A stretch of DNA of 64,000 bases, taken from NCBI RefSeq assembly GCF_019973775.1, contig NZ_AP025032.1, positions 1 to 64,000 of the forward strand. The letters run 5' to 3'. The stretch is from Aureimonas sp. SA4125. Its GTDB lineage: Bacteria > Pseudomonadota > Alphaproteobacteria > Rhizobiales > Rhizobiaceae. The notes beneath the pieces are model-generated. The model was not told the origin of the DNA. It made no database searches and saw only the letters and a program-made list of their open reading frames with translations. Positions 45,493-53,516 of this stretch are shown here, in pieces (positions within the stretch are counted from its first letter, which is position 1; each line of letters begins with the position of its first letter). The position numbers and the translations under genes were made by a program.

Positions 45493-46311
45493 TCAGGTTC
45501 CTCCCTTCCTGACTGGCCAGTTGTGCGTCTCGTCAGTGGCGTCCCGGCACCAGCGGTAGAATGCGTCGTAGAGGAGGAGGCCCGCCTCCAGTTGCTCGAG
45601 GTCGTCGGCGAACATGCGCGACAGGCCGAGAGACGCGGCCAAAAGTCCCGGTGCTTCAGGCGCGAGATCGGGCCGTGCGGTGTCGGCCCCGCGGACGAGC
45701 GTCGCCAGCCGAAGCAGCGCCGGGGTGCCAAGGCCCAACTCCTCGACCATCGTATCGAAGGTGCAGCGTTCCCCGCGGTGGCTCCAGAAGACGTTCTCGA
45801 CGTCGAACGGCGCCGCCTCGAACCGTTGGCCCACCGCCTCGACCTCGGACGGCTGGACGAAGAGGAACACGGCGAAGGGGTCGACGAAGCGGCGGATCAG
45901 CCACGGGCATGCGATCCGGTCGACCTTCGGCCGGGCACGGGTGACCCAGACCGTCCTGCCGCGCCCGTCACGTTGGGGGAGCTTCGCTTCCGGAACCGTC
46001 GGATGACCGGCGGCAGTCCACGCCTCGTGGCCTCCCTCCAGCACCTCGGCGGCGACTCCCTCGTGCCGCAGCCATGCCGCGACGCCGTGGCTGAGCTTGG
46101 CTCCGGCCTGGCAGACGACGACGACCGGGCGTGTTTGAAGGTCGGCGCCCCATGACGCCACGGTCGCATAGTCCCTGCGCACTGCGCCGGGGACGAAACG
46201 CGGATCGGCGGCGAAGTCCTCTTCTGTGCGCACGTCGACAACGAGCGGAGCCTTCGGGGTGCCGACGAGGCGGAGGAGCTTGTCGCAAGAGATGGTGATC
46301 GTCGAAGCCAT
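45493..46311 (-). CDS. rhodanese plus ChrB-type chromate resistance protein
   Basis: 272 residues. The first 115 form a rhodanese domain with the catalytic-loop cysteine in VVVCQAGAKLSHG. The second part (WVTRARPKVDRIACPWLIRR and PFDVENVFWSHRGERCTFDT) is the chromate-resistance ChrB C-terminal domain, which in other bacteria acts as a chromate-sensing or chromate-reducing partner of ChrA. The N-terminal regulator half of full ChrB is replaced by rhodanese here. The frame is open to 46665 but would run into att-like site 3. It ends one base before chrA starts. Confidence 0.87.
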   Translation of the reverse strand: MASTITISCDKLLRLVGTPKAPLVVDVRTEEDFAADPRFVPGAVRRDYATVASWGADLQTRPVVVVCQAGAKLSHGVAAWLRHEGVAAEVLEGGHEAWTAAGHPTVPEAKLPQRDGRGRTVWVTRARPKVDRIACPWLIRRFVDPFAVFLFVQPSEVEAVGQRFEAAPFDVENVFWSHRGERCTFDTMVEELGLGTPALLRLATLVRGADTARPDLAPEAPGLLAASLGLSRMFADDLEQLEAGLLLYDAFYRWCRDATDETHNWPVRKGGT

Positions 46312-46650
46312 GACGCGCCCTTCCAGGATGGAGATGTGGACGCGATTCTTCGGCCGTGGCCTCGTGGGGAGATCGCCGTCCCCATGGCCGCATTCAGCCC
46401 GAGTACCCAAGGATGTCAAGCACGGTCTCCGCGACCTTGACCCTGCCACGATCCGCGCCGACAAGTTTCGCGCTGGGAGTGGAGACCATGCTCCGGCAAG
46501 CCCCGATCCATCAACGAGACGCATGCCTGTCGCGCGCGGCCCGCATTCCCTCGTCCTCGTCCGATGGTGCCAGATCGACTCACGACCGGACGAACCACCA
46601 TCCGGCGGCCAAGTCGCCGCCGAAGTCGAGATCGGTCGCTCATTGTGCCG

Positions 46651-46722
46651 ACGTTTATGTAGCACATCATGCTAGTGCTGAGCCGCCCGTGCAGCCCCGA
46701 CGTACCGGAGGAAGCCATTACG
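46651..46722 (+). other. internal att-like site 3 (end of module C)
   Basis: Half-site GTTTATGTAGCACATCATG, core CT (46672-46673), then AGTGCTGAGCCGCCCGTG and CGTACCGGAGGAAGCCATTACG (in parts). Same orientation as sites 1 and 2 and the right island end. It separates the chromate module from the sigma factor module. Confidence 0.75.
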
Positions 46723-46898
46723 ACTTGGGGTGCAAAGGCGACAGGCAGCGGCGATTTAAGCGAAGGGCGCCCCCCCACTTCGTAAAGATGCGGCGCTATC
46801 CTCCGCTCATAGCGCCACGAAAGTCTGTTACGTCTGTGCTCGGAAAAATGCTCGACAGCCCATCCGGCAATGCAGGAGCAAAATCCGCATCGCGCCGT

Positions 46899-46924
46899 GT
46901 AACGAACGGCCTGGGCGCGACGAA
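46899..46924 (+). promoter_or_regulatory. candidate autoregulated ECF promoter
   Basis: GTAACG (46899-46904), 16-base spacer, CGAA (46921-46924), the form of promoter I recall for Caulobacter SigF. It is only eight bases before the sigma gene ATG, so a transcript would be nearly leaderless; this weakens the call. Confidence 0.35.
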
Positions 46925-46932
46925 GAGGGGAC

Positions 46933-47484
46933 ATGATGCCTGCGTTCCCGCCTCGGTTCGAAGGTCTCGACGCACTTCTGCGGGCGGCCCTTCAGGGAGA
47001 CGACAGGGCCTATGGCGCGTTCCTGAGGGAGGCGGCGGCGGCCCTGCGGGCGTTCGCGTTCCGCCGCGCCCCGGCGGCACCCGGTTATGACCCGGAAGAC
47101 CTCGTGCAGGAGATCCTGATGGCCGTGCATGCCAAGCGCCACACATGGAGGCAGGACGAGCCGCTTGCGCCTTGGCTCTTCGCCATCGCCAGGCACAAGG
47201 CCGTTGATGCCTACCGCAAGCACGGCCGCAAGCTTGAGATCGACATTGAGGACTTCGCCGAGATCCTCACCTGTCCGGGGGCAGAGGCTGTCCCGACACC
47301 GCGGGACGTCAGCCGTGCGGTGGACAGCCTCGACGGGCGTCAGCGCGCGGTCGTCACATCGATCTCGGTCGAGGGACAATCCATTGGCGAGACGGCGGAA
47401 AAGCTGAAGATCACAGAGGGTGCCGTCAGGATCGCCTTTCACCGGGGTCTGGCGGCCATCGCCGCCCGCTTCGGGAGCCATTAG
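46933..47484 (+). CDS. ECF-family RNA polymerase sigma factor (SigF-like)
   Basis: 183 residues. Region 2 is seen in DPEDLVQEILMAVHAKRHTW and PWLFAIARHKAVDAYRKHGR (-10 recognition), region 4 in SLDGRQRAVVTSISVEGQSI and KITEGAVRIAFHRGLAAI (-35 recognition helix). The next gene, two bases away, encodes an NrsF-type membrane anti-sigma factor, the partner of Caulobacter SigF-type sigma factors that respond to chromate, cadmium and oxidants. ATGs at 46933 and 46936 are both possible. Confidence 0.92.
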   Translation: MMPAFPPRFEGLDALLRAALQGDDRAYGAFLREAAAALRAFAFRRAPAAPGYDPEDLVQEILMAVHAKRHTWRQDEPLAPWLFAIARHKAVDAYRKHGRKLEIDIEDFAEILTCPGAEAVPTPRDVSRAVDSLDGRQRAVVTSISVEGQSIGETAEKLKITEGAVRIAFHRGLAAIAARFGSH

Positions 47485-47485
47485 G

Positions 47486-48124
47486 ATGAAAACCGACACG
47501 CTGATCGAGACGCTCGAAGCCGATGCGCGCCGAGCACCCGTCCGTAGCCTGCCGTCGTGGGCGGCTGCGGTTCTCCTTTGCGTCGGAGCGGCAGCCCTCA
47601 TGCAGTTCTTAACGAGGGGTTTTCGCCCCGACTTCATCGAAGCGCTCGGCTCGATGCGGTTTGACCTCAAGTTCGTCCTGACGGGCCTGACGGCGCTGGG
47701 CGCGCTGATTTCCGTCCGTGACCTTCGCCACCCAGGATCCTCAGGAGGACGCGGGCTGGCATGGCTGGTCCTGCCAGCGGTCCTTCTCGCCGCTGCCGTC
47801 ATCGGTGAACTGATGGTGGTGCCCGCGAGCCTGTGGGAGCTGCGGCTCGTCGGATCGAACGGCCTCGCCTGCCTCGTCGCCATTCCGGCGATGGGTGGCA
47901 TCCCGCTGGCGATCCTCCTCTGGTCGGTCCGCAAGGGCGCGACGACCCGGCCCACTCTGGCTGGCGCCCTCTGCGGCCTAGCCGCCGCTGCCGTCTCGGG
48001 CTTTTTCTACGCCGCCCAATGCATCGACGACTCCCCGCTCTTCGTAGCCGCCTGGTATCCGCTCGCGGGGGGCGTCCTTGTCGCGATCGGGATGTTACTC
48101 GGCCGAAGGATCCTTCGCTGGTAA
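47486..48124 (+). CDS. nrsF: NrsF/DUF1109 membrane anti-sigma factor
   Basis: 212 residues with six predicted transmembrane helices, among them LPSWAAAVLLCVGAAALMQF and FDLKFVLTGLTALGALISV, preceded by a short cytoplasmic N-terminus (MKTDTLIETLEADARRAP) that would hold the sigma factor. Conserved features of DUF1109/NrsF are present, including the late CIDDSPLF cysteine; in Caulobacter NrsF paired cysteines sense metals. It is coupled to the sigma gene. Confidence 0.9.
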   Translation: MKTDTLIETLEADARRAPVRSLPSWAAAVLLCVGAAALMQFLTRGFRPDFIEALGSMRFDLKFVLTGLTALGALISVRDLRHPGSSGGRGLAWLVLPAVLLAAAVIGELMVVPASLWELRLVGSNGLACLVAIPAMGGIPLAILLWSVRKGATTRPTLAGALCGLAAAAVSGFFYAAQCIDDSPLFVAAWYPLAGGVLVAIGMLLGRRILRW

Positions 48125-48152
48125 CCAGCCGTTCCATCGGAACCCTACTTGA

Positions 48153-48626
48153 ATGGAGATGACCATGATGCGCCGTGCTTTTCGACCCGCCGTTCTTTCG
48201 CTCGCCATTCTCGGATACGTGGTCGCGGCACATGGAGCGGAAGGCTTGAACGTCCGCGATGCGGCGGGATCGGTCGACGAAACCGTCTCGCGCCTCACGA
48301 CTGCGATCGAGAGTGCAGGAGCGAAGGTCGTCGCCGTCGTCGACCACGCGGCGAATGCGCAGTCGATCGGCGAGACACTACCGGAGACGAAGCTCGTCAT
48401 CTTTGGCAATCCCAAGCTCGGCACGCCGCTGATCATGGAAAACCCGCTCGTTGCGCTCGACCTGCCCCAGAAGATGCTCGTCTGGCGCGACGAGGGCACC
48501 ACCAAGGTTGGATATCTTGAACCGGAAGCCATGGCGAACCGCTACGGCATCGCTCCGCAATTCGGGCCCGTGACAGCGATGAAGGCCGCGATGGACCGCC
48601 TGGCCATCGCGGCGGCCTCTCGCTGA
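48153..48626 (+). CDS. secreted DUF302 protein
   Basis: 157 residues with a signal peptide (FRPAVLSLAILGYVVAAHGA) and one DUF302 domain: SVDETVSRLTTAIESAGAKV, VVDHAANAQSIGETLPETKL, FGNPKLGTPLI and the VGYLEP region. DUF302 proteins are often found with metal or oxidative stress genes; activity unknown. It follows nrsF by 28 bp with AATGGAGATG upstream, so is probably in the sigma factor regulon. Confidence 0.88.
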   Translation: MEMTMMRRAFRPAVLSLAILGYVVAAHGAEGLNVRDAAGSVDETVSRLTTAIESAGAKVVAVVDHAANAQSIGETLPETKLVIFGNPKLGTPLIMENPLVALDLPQKMLVWRDEGTTKVGYLEPEAMANRYGIAPQFGPVTAMKAAMDRLAIAAASR

Positions 48627-48633
48627 CCCTCGA

Positions 48634-49416
48634 TCAAGAGGCTACCGGTGCCTCGGCGGATGCCAACACCACGATCGGCGTCCCGTCGGGCACTCGCTCG
48701 TAGAGATCGGCAACGTCCTGGTTCAGGAGACGGATGCATCCGGAGGACACCGCCCGACCGATGGACCATTCCTGATGGGTGCCATGCAGGCGATAGAGCG
48801 TGTCGCGCCCGTCCTGGAAGATATAGAGGGCACGCGCGCTCAGCGGATTCGTAAGGCCCGGGGGCATCCCGCCGTTGGCGATCGAGTAGCGTTCGAGCTC
48901 GGGCTGGCGAGCCACCATCTCGTCCGGCGGCGTCCAACGTGGCCATTTGCGCTTGTACTGGACCTTGGCGCGACCGGACCATGAAAAGCCCTCCCGCCCG
49001 ACGCCGATCCCGTAGCGCATGGCCGAACCGTCGGCTTGCGTGAAGTGGAGGTATTTGCCGTCCGTATCGACAACGAGGGTGCCGGGCGGCTCGTTCGTCG
49101 TGTTCCTGACTTCCGTGCGCCAGAAGCTCGGATCCACCTTCGAGACATCGACGGCCGGCACGAAGAACGCTTCGTTCGGCATCGCATCATACATGAGAGG
49201 GCGCATGGGTGGGGGTGGAGGTGCCGAGGGGGCGGGCGCGCGTTCCGGCGAGCGTGAAGTGCCGACGCATCCCGTCAGCGCGAGTCCGGCCAAGCCAATG
49301 ACGACGTGGCGGCGCGACAGCGCCCAACGGTCAGTGGTGCGTACAGTCAAAGTGGGACTTTCGTTCGAGTCGCGAGGTGCGGGAGGCGATGCCGAAGCGT
49401 CGCTTCGCAAGAGCAA
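48634..49416 (-). CDS. L,D-transpeptidase (YkuD domain)
   Basis: 260 residues. A twin-arginine-like and lipobox leader (SRRHVVIGLAGLALTGC) suggests periplasmic anchoring. The YkuD domain ends with the catalytic motif HGTHQEW and SSGCIRL (His, Ser, Cys, Arg), which forms 3-3 peptidoglycan cross-links or anchors proteins. The start is uncertain: ATG 49416 gives a 35-residue extension before the leader. The open frame begins directly at the end of the AhpC/TSA gene, so both are probably co-transcribed. Convergent with the DUF302 gene. Confidence 0.9.
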   Translation of the reverse strand: MLLRSDASASPPAPRDSNESPTLTVRTTDRWALSRRHVVIGLAGLALTGCVGTSRSPERAPAPSAPPPPPMRPLMYDAMPNEAFFVPAVDVSKVDPSFWRTEVRNTTNEPPGTLVVDTDGKYLHFTQADGSAMRYGIGVGREGFSWSGRAKVQYKRKWPRWTPPDEMVARQPELERYSIANGGMPPGLTNPLSARALYIFQDGRDTLYRLHGTHQEWSIGRAVSSGCIRLLNQDVADLYERVPDGTPIVVLASAEAPVAS

Positions 49417-49950
49417 TCAGTCGGTGGCGGGAACCGAGCCGCGGACTGGGTAGTCGTTCGCGATGACGAACTTCAGTCCCTCCAGGAGGTCGTCCAGGCA
49501 AGGCCGCGCGAAGGGGACGTTCTGGAGGTGCAGCGCGTAGATGCGTCCGTCGGGATATACGACGGCGAAACCGGGCTCGGCGAAGCGATCGGGCTCGGTA
49601 TCCTTCGCCTTGGCAGAGATGAAGAGGCCCCAGTCTCGTGCGCTCTCCTCGGACAAGCCGTATCCGATCGGGAGTGCGCCGACATTCCACTCGTTCGCCT
49701 GTCGCTCGGCACGTTCGGGGGAGCCCATCGAGATCGCGTAGACCTCGACGCCGAGCACTCGGAACGCCTCGAGCTTGCCGGAGAGCTCTTCCAACTGGCT
49801 CTTGCAGATCGGGCAGTGCACGCCGCGATAGAAGAAGATGGCGGTGAAGGCTTCGGGCTTGGCATCCGAAAGGTCGAACGCCGCCCCTCCGAGGACCTGG
49901 AACCTGAGCGTGGGGGCGCGGTCGCCGGGAAGCGGGGTCGTATGGTTCAT
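49417..49950 (-). CDS. AhpC/TSA-family peroxiredoxin-like protein
   Basis: 177 residues with a thioredoxin fold. The active-site stretch is FFYRGVHCPICKSQLEEL with a CxxC pair near residue 46, and the DWGLFISAK and PGFAVVYPDGRIYALHLQ segments are typical of the peroxiredoxin-like AhpC/TSA group. It probably detoxifies peroxides or acts as a thiol reductase in the cytoplasm (no signal peptide). It lies downstream of a TetR gene on the same strand. Confidence 0.85.
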   Translation of the reverse strand: MNHTTPLPGDRAPTLRFQVLGGAAFDLSDAKPEAFTAIFFYRGVHCPICKSQLEELSGKLEAFRVLGVEVYAISMGSPERAERQANEWNVGALPIGYGLSEESARDWGLFISAKAKDTEPDRFAEPGFAVVYPDGRIYALHLQNVPFARPCLDDLLEGLKFVIANDYPVRGSVPATD

Positions 49951-49998
49951 GGTCTTGTCCTTACGAATTCAAATGGGCGGGCTGGCGAAGTGAGCGTC

Positions 49999-50625
49999 TC
50001 AGCCCTCGCCCGAGGAACCCCCGGATCGGCCGCCGCTCGGCGTAGCGGGCGCGAGCATCGCGATCTGGCTGTCGGCTAGGGCGCGGAGATAGGCCGTCCC
50101 GGAGGCGGTTCGCGACATCACGCGGATGGACACGATCGTGCCGAGGATGGCCTTTGCGAAGGCCGGAGCATCCAGGCGGTCCGAGATGGATCCGTCGGAC
50201 TGGCCGCGAACCACGGCGCGGTGAAGGGCCTCCTCCACCTCGCGCAGGCCTGCCGCGACGTCTTCGCCGAGTTCCACGTCGTGGGCGGCAACCTCTGCTG
50301 CCGAGTTGACGAGGAGGCAGCCGTCCCGGCTCTGCGAGGACGCCTCGACGATCGCATCGAGGAATGCCTCGATCGCCTCGCGGGGAGAGGGGCTGGCATC
50401 GAGTAGTGCCACACGCTGGCGGCTCGATCGGTCGAGGTAATGTTGGAGCGACCGCTTGAAGAGCGAGCGCTTGTCGCCGAACGCATTGTAGAAGCTTGCC
50501 GAACTCATGCCCATGGCCCTTTCCAGGTCACGCACGGAGGTCGCGCCGTAGCCATGTGACCAGAACAGCGATACCGCCCTGTCCAGTACTTCGGTCTCGT
50601 CGAAGCTTCTGTTTCGTCCCATCAC
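49999..50625 (-). CDS. TetR/AcrR-family regulator
   Basis: 208 residues. The N-terminal helix-turn-helix is clear (AVSLFWSHGYGATSVRDLER-AMGMSSASFYNAFGDKRSLF), followed by an alpha-helical ligand domain with DGCLLVNSAAEVAAHD, typical of the oxidant- or electrophile-sensing branch. It is divergent from the thioredoxin-ccdA operon and upstream of the peroxiredoxin gene, so likely controls both. The operator was not found. Confidence 0.9.
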   Translation of the reverse strand: MMGRNRSFDETEVLDRAVSLFWSHGYGATSVRDLERAMGMSSASFYNAFGDKRSLFKRSLQHYLDRSSRQRVALLDASPSPREAIEAFLDAIVEASSQSRDGCLLVNSAAEVAAHDVELGEDVAAGLREVEEALHRAVVRGQSDGSISDRLDAPAFAKAILGTIVSIRVMSRTASGTAYLRALADSQIAMLAPATPSGGRSGGSSGEG

Positions 50626-50731
50626 TCAAAATCCTCGATCGATCACGACAGCGGCATGCCACCGTCGAGTGCTTGTCATTTAAGAACGACCGCTCCAAAA
50701 AAGAAGCCCCAATCACTTGCGAGGACAACAC

Positions 50732-51139
50732 ATGAGCGTCACCACATTCAGGACCGCGACAGCGGCCATCCTTCTTTCGGTCGTGGCTTTCGAACCCGGG
50801 CTTGCCCTTGCCGCAGAGATCCTGCCCTTCGAGACGGCCGCCTTCGAGAAGGCGCAGGCGGACGGCAAGCCGATCGTCGTCGACGTCGCGGCACCGTGGT
50901 GCCCGACCTGCGCGGCGCAGAAGCCGATCATCGAAAAGCTGGCGGCCGATCCTGCCCACGCCGACATGCAGATCTTCCAGGTGTCCTTCGACGACCAGAA
51001 AGAAGTCGTGCGGGCCCTCAACGCGCAGAGGCAGTCGACGCTGATCGCCTTCGACGGGACCAAGGAAACCGGGCGCTCCGTCGGGGACACGAACGCGGAC
51101 TCCATTGCCGCCCTGTTTGCCTCCACTAAGGGAGAGTGA
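50732..51139 (+). CDS. secreted thioredoxin-family protein
   Basis: 135 residues: a signal peptide (TATAAILLSVVAFEPGLALA followed by AE) and a thioredoxin domain with the active site APWCPTCAAQKPI and the later STLIAFDGTKE (cis-proline region less conserved). It probably reduces periplasmic disulfides with electrons passed by the adjacent CcdA. ATG 50732 follows GAGGACAACAC. Stop overlaps the CcdA start. Confidence 0.88.
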   Translation: MSVTTFRTATAAILLSVVAFEPGLALAAEILPFETAAFEKAQADGKPIVVDVAAPWCPTCAAQKPIIEKLAADPAHADMQIFQVSFDDQKEVVRALNAQRQSTLIAFDGTKETGRSVGDTNADSIAALFASTKGE

Positions 51140-51855
51140 CCGTGACCGCGCTGTTCGCACTCCTGGCGGGCGTGCTCTCGACGTTGTCGCCATGCGTCTT
51201 GCCGCTCTTGCCTGTCGTGCTGGGCACCGCGGTTTCGCAACACCGCATGGGACCCGCCGCGCTCGCCGCGGGTCTCGCCATATCCTTCGTGACGATCGGG
51301 CTGTTCGTCGCTCTCGTGGGGTTCTCGATCGGCCTCGATCTCGGCGTGTTCCGCACGATCGGCGGCTTCGTCCTCATCGGCATCGGCGCGGTCCTGATGG
51401 TGCCCCAGCTTCAGATGCGGCTGGCAACCGCTGCAAGTCCCGTCGGGTCATGGACGGAGCGTCGGTTCGGCGGAATCGAGGGAGGCGGTCTCAAGGGTCA
51501 GTTCCTGGTCGGCCTGCTCTTGGGAGCGGTTTGGAGCCCCTGTGTCGGACCCACCCTCGGCGCAGCATCGATGATGGCTGCGAACGGCGAGAACCTCTGG
51601 CAGGTCGCGATGACCATGTTCGCTTTCGGCGTCGGTGCTGCCCTGCCGCTTCTCGTGCTTGGCGCCCTGTCGCGCGAGGCGCTGCTTCGCTGGCGAGGTC
51701 GCCTGCTCGGAGCGGGCAAGGGCGGCAAGATGATCCTAGGTGCCGTTCTCGTGACGGTCGGCATCCTCGTGGTGTCGGGTCTCGACAAGCGGGCCGAGGC
51801 GGCCCTCGTAGCGGCGTCGCCGCAATGGCTCACCAACCTCACCACTCGCTTCTGA
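51136..51855 (+). CDS. ccdA: CcdA/DsbD-type membrane electron transporter
   Basis: 239 residues with six predicted transmembrane helices. The paired redox cysteines are in LSPCVLPLLP (helix 1) and SPCVGPTLG (helix 4). CcdA-type proteins carry reducing power from cytoplasmic thioredoxin to periplasmic partners, here the protein encoded immediately upstream with a four-base overlap (GTGA). A second GTG at 51142 is possible. Confidence 0.92.
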   Translation: MTVTALFALLAGVLSTLSPCVLPLLPVVLGTAVSQHRMGPAALAAGLAISFVTIGLFVALVGFSIGLDLGVFRTIGGFVLIGIGAVLMVPQLQMRLATAASPVGSWTERRFGGIEGGGLKGQFLVGLLLGAVWSPCVGPTLGAASMMAANGENLWQVAMTMFAFGVGAALPLLVLGALSREALLRWRGRLLGAGKGGKMILGAVLVTVGILVVSGLDKRAEAALVAASPQWLTNLTTRF

Positions 51856-51892
51856 TGCGGCGGCTTGTGGACGTTCCGGCCCGGACACTGGG

Positions 51893-51982
51893 GTGAGCAA
51901 CGAAATCCGCTGCGACGTCTGCGTCGTGGGAGCTGGATCCGGCGGCCTGGTAACAATCCTGCGCAAGCTTCCGAACTGGTAG
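51893..51982 (+). pseudogene. remnant of FAD-dependent pyridine nucleotide-disulfide oxidoreductase
   Basis: From GTG 51893 the frame reads MSNEIRCDVCVVGAGSGGLV, the FAD-binding dinucleotide fold start of mercuric/lipoamide reductase-like enzymes, then TILRKLPNW and stop. About 430 residues are missing, apparently by a large internal deletion. In related operons such an enzyme accompanies the TVP38 and ccdA-type genes. It can have no activity. Confidence 0.6.
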
Positions 51983-52037
51983 CGGGACAGCGGCGCAGGG
52001 CGCCTCCTTGCGGCTCGCCCATTGAAAGGTACGGTGC

Positions 52038-53480
52038 ATGTCCCGTCGCGGGTGGCTTCTTATCCTCGTTCTCGCCGTGCTCACGATTGGCGCCTATGCC
52101 ATGGGCGTGTCCGACCTTCTCAGCATCGAGACAGTCAAGGCGTGTCGGGGTGATCTTCTCGCCCTGGTGGAGGCCCGTCCCCTTGTGTCGGGAGCGGCCT
52201 TCCTCGTCGTCTACGTCGTCGTCGTCGCCATGTCCCTGCCAGCCGCATCCGTCATGACGTTGCTCGGCGGCTTCCTTTTCGGCACGCTGGTCGGGGGCAC
52301 CTTGGCGGTGATCGCCGCAACGGTCGGGTCTACCGTCCTTTTCCTGGTGGCGCGTTCGTCGTTGGGCGGAGCCCTGCGCGAGCGGGCCGGGCCGCTGGCC
52401 GAGCGTGTGTCGGAGAACCTCCGGCGAAACGCCTTCGAATACCTCCTGTTCATGCGCATCGTGCCGCTGTTCCCCTTCTTTGCGGTGAACATCGTGCCGG
52501 CTCTCATCGGCGTCGGGCTGCGGACGTTCGCCGTGGCGACGCTCATCGGCATCATTCCCGGAACATTCGTCTATGCGCATCTCGGACGAGAGCTGGGGAC
52601 AATCTCCAGCCTGTCGGACCTCATGTCGATGGATGTTCTCGTGGCCTTTATCCTGCTCGGCCTCGTCGCCCTTCTTCCAGTCGGCTATCGCCGTTGGAAG
52701 TCGGCTCGATCGGGTCCTGCCCTTCTGCTGACGCTGATCGCCTTGGGTCTCGCGGTTGCAGGCGGGACCGGCTCGCGCACGGCGTTGGCGGCAGACGCCC
52801 GTTACGAGGCATTCGTCGCGACCTATGACGGCCTCCTGCGCGACCATGTCCGTCCGGCTCGTAAGAACGCCATCGCTTACGCCGGCGTCGACTACGCCTC
52901 GTGGCGTAAGGATCCAAGGCACGCCAAGGCGCTGTCAGCCCTGCTGGCCTCCGACCCGGCAGAGGCCTCGTCGCGTCCGCAGAAGCTCGCCTACTGGATC
53001 AACGCGTATAACTTCCTGACGGTCGACCTCATCGTCAGGGAGGGCGAGACGCGCTCGATCAAGAACCTCGGCGGCGTCCTCTCCAGTCCATGGAAAAGGT
53101 TCCGCTGGCCGATCGGCGGGAAGGAACGCAGCCTCGACGACATCGAGCACGGCATCATCCGCAAGCTCGGCGATCCAAGGATTCACTTCGCGGTCAACTG
53201 CGCTTCGATCTCATGTCCGGACCTTCGCGCCGAACCGTATGCCGCCGGAATCCTCGACGCGCAGCTCGGCGACCAGGTCGCGCGTACCTTCGCCAACCCT
53301 TCCAAAGGTTACTCGACCGACGGCTCCGCCGTCCGTGTGAGCAAAGTCATGGACTGGTATGCGGAGGACTTTGACACTGGCGACGTCGCGGGCTGGATCC
53401 GTGCCAACGCTCCCGTCGCCTTGCCGAAGGGCGCAAAGGTCGGCTTCATCGCCTACGACTGGGCATTGAACGACCGTTGA
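52038..53480 (+). CDS. TVP38/DedA-family membrane protein fused to DUF547
   Basis: 480 residues. The first 230 or so form a TVP38 (VTT/DedA-like) membrane domain with VVAMSLPAASVMTLLGGFLF and the conserved FMRIVPLFPFFAVNIVPALI and GIIPGTFVYAHLGREL segments. A second membrane segment (LLLTLIALGLAVAGG) leads into a periplasmic DUF547 domain of about 230 residues (KLAYWINAYNFLTVDLIV and FAVNCASISCPDL). Both domains normally occur as separate proteins, often neighbours, so this is a gene fusion. Function is unclear; TVP38 proteins are linked to lipid handling and metal tolerance. It is the last cargo gene before attR. Confidence 0.88.
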   Translation: MSRRGWLLILVLAVLTIGAYAMGVSDLLSIETVKACRGDLLALVEARPLVSGAAFLVVYVVVVAMSLPAASVMTLLGGFLFGTLVGGTLAVIAATVGSTVLFLVARSSLGGALRERAGPLAERVSENLRRNAFEYLLFMRIVPLFPFFAVNIVPALIGVGLRTFAVATLIGIIPGTFVYAHLGRELGTISSLSDLMSMDVLVAFILLGLVALLPVGYRRWKSARSGPALLLTLIALGLAVAGGTGSRTALAADARYEAFVATYDGLLRDHVRPARKNAIAYAGVDYASWRKDPRHAKALSALLASDPAEASSRPQKLAYWINAYNFLTVDLIVREGETRSIKNLGGVLSSPWKRFRWPIGGKERSLDDIEHGIIRKLGDPRIHFAVNCASISCPDLRAEPYAAGILDAQLGDQVARTFANPSKGYSTDGSAVRVSKVMDWYAEDFDTGDVAGWIRANAPVALPKGAKVGFIAYDWALNDR

Positions 53481-53516
53481 ACGGAGGTGCAGAAACGTGT
53501 CGATCCTACCTTCGCA

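Noticed and set aside
48121..48152. Second SigF-type promoter before the DUF302 gene
   Set aside because: GTAACC is present at 48121, but no CGAA lies 16 bases downstream; DUF302 is probably read through from the sigma factor operon.
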